Shown: positions 30,028 through 32,561 of the stretch, one piece after another | How positions within the stretch are numbered: the stretch's first letter is position 1 | Layout: each line of letters begins with the position of its first letter | From: JAFDVL01 sp031371805 | GTDB lineage: Bacteria; Acidobacteriota; Blastocatellia; RBC074 | NCBI GenBank assembly: GCA_031371805.1 | Contig: JANMKB010000321.1 | Coordinates: 1 to 32,561 of the forward strand | Length of the DNA: 32,561 bases | Direction: 5' to 3' | Program-made: the position numbers and the translations under genes | The notes under the pieces: generated by a model | The model's database searches: none | What the model saw: the letters and a program-made list of their open reading frames with translations, nothing else | What the model was told of the DNA's origin: nothing

Positions 30028-30570
30028 ATGCCAAAATTTATTGCCTTCCTCCGTGCGATCAATGTCGGCGGTCACAACGTCAAAATGGATGCGTTGTGTG
30101 CGCTCTTCCTTGAATTAGGCTTGACGAAGGTCGAGACGTTTATTGCCAGCGGCAATGTGATTTTTGAATCAAAGGCACGAAATCTCAAAACGCTTGAAAA
30201 CAAGATTGCTGAGCACTTGCACAAATCACTGGGCTACGAAGTCGCTACGTTTATTCGCACTGTTGCCGAAGTCAAAGCCGTTGCCGAATACCACCCTTTT
30301 TCTGAAGTTGCGAGGCAGACAGCGACCGCATTAAATATAGGATTTTTGGCGGAGCCGCTCAGTGAAGAAGCCACAAAAATTTTGTTCGCTTACAGAAACG
30401 AAATGGATGATTTGCACGTGAACAACCGCGAAGTGTATTGGCTCTGTCGGATGAAACAAATGGATTCGCCGTTTGCGAAAAAAGGGTTCGAGAAAATTGT
30501 CAAAATGAAAGCTACGTTTCGCGGCGTGAATACGGTTCGCCGACTTGCTGCGAAATATCCAATCGGATAA
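30028..30570 (+). CDS. DUF1697 family protein
   Basis: 180 residues from the ATG at 30028; the frame is open back to 29941 through the hairpin, but the family starts exactly at PKFIAFLRAINVGGHNVKMD. Further DUF1697 blocks are LGLTKVETFIASGNVIFESK, EHLHKSLGYEVATFIRTVAE and FLAEPLSEEATKILFAYRNE, ending NTVRRLAAKY. The fold is a small alpha/beta protein of unknown function that is widespread in soil bacteria. A weak SD (AACTGAAAAA) only. The DUF1801 gene follows 26 bases downstream. Confidence 0.9.
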   Translation: MPKFIAFLRAINVGGHNVKMDALCALFLELGLTKVETFIASGNVIFESKARNLKTLENKIAEHLHKSLGYEVATFIRTVAEVKAVAEYHPFSEVARQTATALNIGFLAEPLSEEATKILFAYRNEMDDLHVNNREVYWLCRMKQMDSPFAKKGFEKIVKMKATFRGVNTVRRLAAKYPIG

Positions 30571-30596
30571 TTATTAACACCATAAATGGAAGAAAT

Positions 30597-31022
30597 ATGG
30601 CAGAAATAAAAACCAAACCAACAGATGTTAATGTCGAAGGCTTTCTGAATTCTATTGCTGATGAAACGCGTCGCGCAGATTGCTTTACAGTTTTAGAATT
30701 GATGAAAAAAGCTACGAAAACCGAACCAAAAATGTGGGGACCAAGCATTGTTGGCTGCGGCGAATATCGCTACAAATACGCCAGCGGACGAGAAGGCGAT
30801 TGGATGCAGGTGGGATTGGCTTCGCGTAAAGATGCACTTGTGTTATACGGGATAGGACACGATGAAAAGTTTGAAGAACTGTCGGCAAAGCTTGGCAAAT
30901 ACAAATCCGGCAAAGGCTGCTTATACATTAAAAAACTTGCCGATGTTGACTTGAAAGTATTGCAAACGCTTATCAAATCTTCAGTGACAGGAAAAACTAA
31001 ACCGCCTTCTAAAACTACTTGA
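30597..31022 (+). CDS. DUF1801 family protein
   Basis: 141 residues from the ATG at 30597, with GGAAG nearby; the longer open frame to 30438 runs through the DUF1697 gene. The pattern FLNSIADETRRADCFTVLEL, then MKKATKTEPKMWGPSIVGCG, YASGREGDWMQVGLASRKDA and KLGKYKSGKGCLYIKKLADV is that of the DUF1801 group distinct from YdhG. It differs clearly from the DUF1801/YdhG-like protein at 23664-24053. Function unknown. Its stop overlaps the region just before the DUF1295 start, so the two genes are probably coupled. Confidence 0.87.
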   Translation: MAEIKTKPTDVNVEGFLNSIADETRRADCFTVLELMKKATKTEPKMWGPSIVGCGEYRYKYASGREGDWMQVGLASRKDALVLYGIGHDEKFEELSAKLGKYKSGKGCLYIKKLADVDLKVLQTLIKSSVTGKTKPPSKTT

Positions 31023-31024
31023 AT

Positions 31025-31789
31025 ATGCCACTACTACTATCTTTCTCAGTTCTCATGGCGTTGGTATTTTTGCTCTGGTTGCTCAGCCTCGCGCTAAAAA
31101 ATGCCAGCATCGTAGACATTTTCTGGGGACTCGGCTTTGTTGTCGTTGCCTGGATTTGTTATTTCAATACCGTTGGCTTTGAGCCACGCAAAACTTTGAT
31201 CACGACGCTGGTGACAATTTGGGGCTTGCGACTTTCAATTTATTTGTATTGGCGCAATCACGGCAAAGGTGAAGATTATCGTTATCAATCGCTCCGCCAA
31301 CGCATCGGCAAAAATTTTCCGGTAATTAGTTTATTCGTCGTCTTTATTTTTCAAGGCTTACTGATCTGGCTGGTTTCATTGCCGATTCAGGCGGCGCAAT
31401 CATCACTTGAGCCAAATCACTTCACGGCGTTTGATGTGGTCGGTGTAATTTTTTGGGCGATTGGATTGACGTTTGAAGCAGTGGGCGATTGGCAATTGGC
31501 AACCTTCAAAGACAATCAGAATAATCAGGGCAAAGTGATGGATCACGGCTTGTGGAAATACACGCGGCATCCGAATTATTTTGGCGATGCGTTGTTGTGG
31601 TGGGGAATATTTTTATTTGCGCTCCCCGGTGGATGGTGGACGGTTATTAGTCCAATTGTGATGACGACATTGCTGATGAAAATCTCCGGCGTCGCGTTGC
31701 TGGAAAAAACGTTGGTGAAGACCAAGCCACAATATGCTGAATACGTGCGCCGTACCAATGCGTTTTTACCGTGGTTTCCTGTTCGATAA
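31025..31789 (+). CDS. DUF1295 family membrane protein (steroid-reductase-like fold)
   Basis: 254 residues from the ATG at 31025 (a TTG at 31019 is in frame). It has six or seven hydrophobic helices: LLSFSVLMALVFLLWLLSL, then SIVDIFWGLGFVVVAWICYF and LITTLVTIWGLRLSIYLYWR. The C-terminal block GLWKYTRHPNYFGDALLWWG, with the RHPNYFG motif, is shared by DUF1295, isoprenylcysteine methyltransferases and 5-alpha-reductases, where it binds the cofactor. The real substrate is unknown. No SD is seen; expression is probably coupled to the DUF1801 gene whose stop lies two bases before the ATG. Confidence 0.9.
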   Translation: MPLLLSFSVLMALVFLLWLLSLALKNASIVDIFWGLGFVVVAWICYFNTVGFEPRKTLITTLVTIWGLRLSIYLYWRNHGKGEDYRYQSLRQRIGKNFPVISLFVVFIFQGLLIWLVSLPIQAAQSSLEPNHFTAFDVVGVIFWAIGLTFEAVGDWQLATFKDNQNNQGKVMDHGLWKYTRHPNYFGDALLWWGIFLFALPGGWWTVISPIVMTTLLMKISGVALLEKTLVKTKPQYAEYVRRTNAFLPWFPVR

Positions 31790-31880
31790 GCTGCCAGCTT
31801 GTCGAACCCTTTCGCCACTCGCAGCTTGCTTTGAAAACTTTGATTAATGAAATCAGGCGACAAGCTGGCAGCCTTGTCGG
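31790..31880. repeat. Inverted repeat between DUF1295 and DUF1475 genes
   Basis: GCTGCCAGCTTGTCG (31790-31804) and CGACAAGCTGGCAGC (31858-31872) are perfect 15-bp arms flanking 53 bases. The right arm is followed by CTTGTCGG, repeating part of the motif. It begins at the DUF1295 stop and ends just before the next start. It looks like a REP pair. Confidence 0.65.
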
Positions 31881-31889
31881 ACATCGCTT

Positions 31890-32228
31890 ATGAAATTCAT
31901 CACCTTTCTAAAACTACTTTTCATCGCTATCCTGATCGGGATGCTGATCGTCACAATCAAAGCCAGCTTGTACGAAAATGTTTTCAATGCCGGACGGATT
32001 TTGAATGAGCCGTGGGTCATCGCTACTTTGTGGGATGCGTACTGCGGCTTCATCACTTTTTATGTGTGGGTCGCGTATAAAGAAACAAAATGGTGGGCGC
32101 GAATTTTGTGGTTTGTGCTGATTATGAGTTTAGGCAATATTGCGATGGCAGTGTATATGTTGATCCAATTATCTTGCTTGCCTGTGAATGCAACTATGAA
32201 AGATTTATTGTTAAGAAAAGGAAACTAA
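31890..32228 (+). CDS. DUF1475 family small membrane protein
   Basis: 112 residues with three likely membrane helices: FLKLLFIAILIGMLIVTIKA, then WVIATLWDAYCGFITFYVWV and RILWFVLIMSLGNIAMAVYM. The DAYCGF-FYVWVAYKE and LGNIAMAVY blocks are typical of DUF1475, whose function is unknown. The stop codon is directly adjacent to the start of the DinB-like gene, so the two are co-translated. Ribosome binding site not obvious, and the start lies ten bases after an inverted repeat. Confidence 0.85.
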   Translation: MKFITFLKLLFIAILIGMLIVTIKASLYENVFNAGRILNEPWVIATLWDAYCGFITFYVWVAYKETKWWARILWFVLIMSLGNIAMAVYMLIQLSCLPVNATMKDLLLRKGN

Positions 32229-32561
32229 ATGAATCGTACTGAAATCGAAATCAAACTCAACCAAGACCGCGCCTGGACGCTGGAAACGTGGGCAGCGTAT
32301 CCCGCCGAAGACCTGACACGAGGCATTACGATCAGCCGCCACAATCCAGAATTTTCGTGGAGCGCGAAAGATCATCTGGCACATCTCGCAGGCATCGAAG
32401 CAGTCTTCAATACCATCATCAAAAAATATCTCGTGGGTGATCCGAATCCGATTAGTATTATGAAAAATGCTGATGGTACGGCTCCGTCACGCGAAGAAAT
32501 TATGGCGAAAGTCCACGCGCTGAATGACGATTGGGTGAATCAACATCACGGAAAAACCTTC
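32229..32561 (+). CDS. DinB-like four-helix protein (partial, cut by window end)
   Basis: The ATG at 32229 follows the DUF1475 TAA with no gap. The 111 codons visible encode TEIEIKLNQDRAWTLETWAA, then ISRHNPEFSWSAKDHLAHLA and GIEAVFNTIIKKYLVGDPNP. The WSAKDHLAHLAGIE motif is the conserved helix of DinB/YfiT-like metal-binding proteins, with His as metal ligand. The family includes thiol-dependent S-transferases, but many have unknown substrates. The rest of the gene lies beyond the window. Confidence 0.8.
   Translation, partial: MNRTEIEIKLNQDRAWTLETWAAYPAEDLTRGITISRHNPEFSWSAKDHLAHLAGIEAVFNTIIKKYLVGDPNPISIMKNADGTAPSREEIMAKVHALNDDWVNQHHGKTF

Noticed and set aside
31025..31789. Calling the DUF1295 protein a steroid reductase
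   Set aside because: Only the RHPNYFG fold motif is shared; nothing indicates a steroid substrate.

Overview
The window looks like chromosomal DNA of a Gram-negative soil or sediment bacterium of moderate GC (roughly mid-40s %). My best guess is Acidobacteriota, class Blastocatellia. The grounds are a DUF1800/DUF1501 pair, a TonB-dependent receptor with an N-terminal carboxypeptidase-regulatory-like domain, many small soil-type enzymes (VOC, DinB, DUF1801, DoxX), Tat-exported sugar-isomerase-like proteins and many palindromic intergenic repeats. The taxonomy is inference; no rRNA or tRNA gene was seen.

Layout. 1-6300 (+): the tail of a membrane protein, an exported alpha/beta hydrolase, an exported UlaG-like metallo-hydrolase, a cytochrome P460-like haem protein, and a sodium/solute symporter overlapping a NagZ-type GH3 glycosidase. 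6344-7315 (+): a solitary DNA cytosine-C5 methyltransferase. 7359-12985 (-): a complete vitamin B12 uptake operon, comprising a promoter, a cobalamin riboswitch, a terminator abutting the first start codon, a BtuF-like lipoprotein, a BtuC-BtuD permease-ATPase fusion and a BtuB-like receptor. 13552-16761 (+): a DUF1800-DUF1501 operon with a hairpin in its leader and a good terminator behind it. 17002-17880 (+): a Tat-exported TIM-barrel sugar isomerase/epimerase-like protein.

18167-21826: a module around a Rad52-family single-strand annealing protein, divergent from an XRE-type repressor with a palindromic operator candidate between them. Behind Rad52 follow a DUF1579-like protein, a VOC protein, an HTH protein and a Cys-rich protein. 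21970-22980: a TIGR03067-like exported protein, a possible miniature inverted-repeat element and a 5'-truncated TonB C-terminal fragment.

23138-32561 (+): a long co-directional run of small genes: five VOC proteins, two DUF1801 proteins, a YdeI-like protein, a tandemly duplicated DoxX protein, a RibD/DHFR-like reductase, an ankyrin protein, a compositionally different Ser/Thr kinase, and DUF1697, DUF1295, DUF1475 and DinB proteins. Many are separated by only a few bases or overlap, so they probably form several operons, interrupted by long hairpins.

The most unusual items are: the B12 riboswitch expression platform, where the terminator U-tract runs into the btuF start codon; the BtuC-BtuD fusion through a repeat-like linker; a palindrome inserted in frame in the receptor's signal-peptide region; the Rad52/XRE module; the VOC-rich cluster; and at least seven sequence-distinct long inverted repeats between genes.
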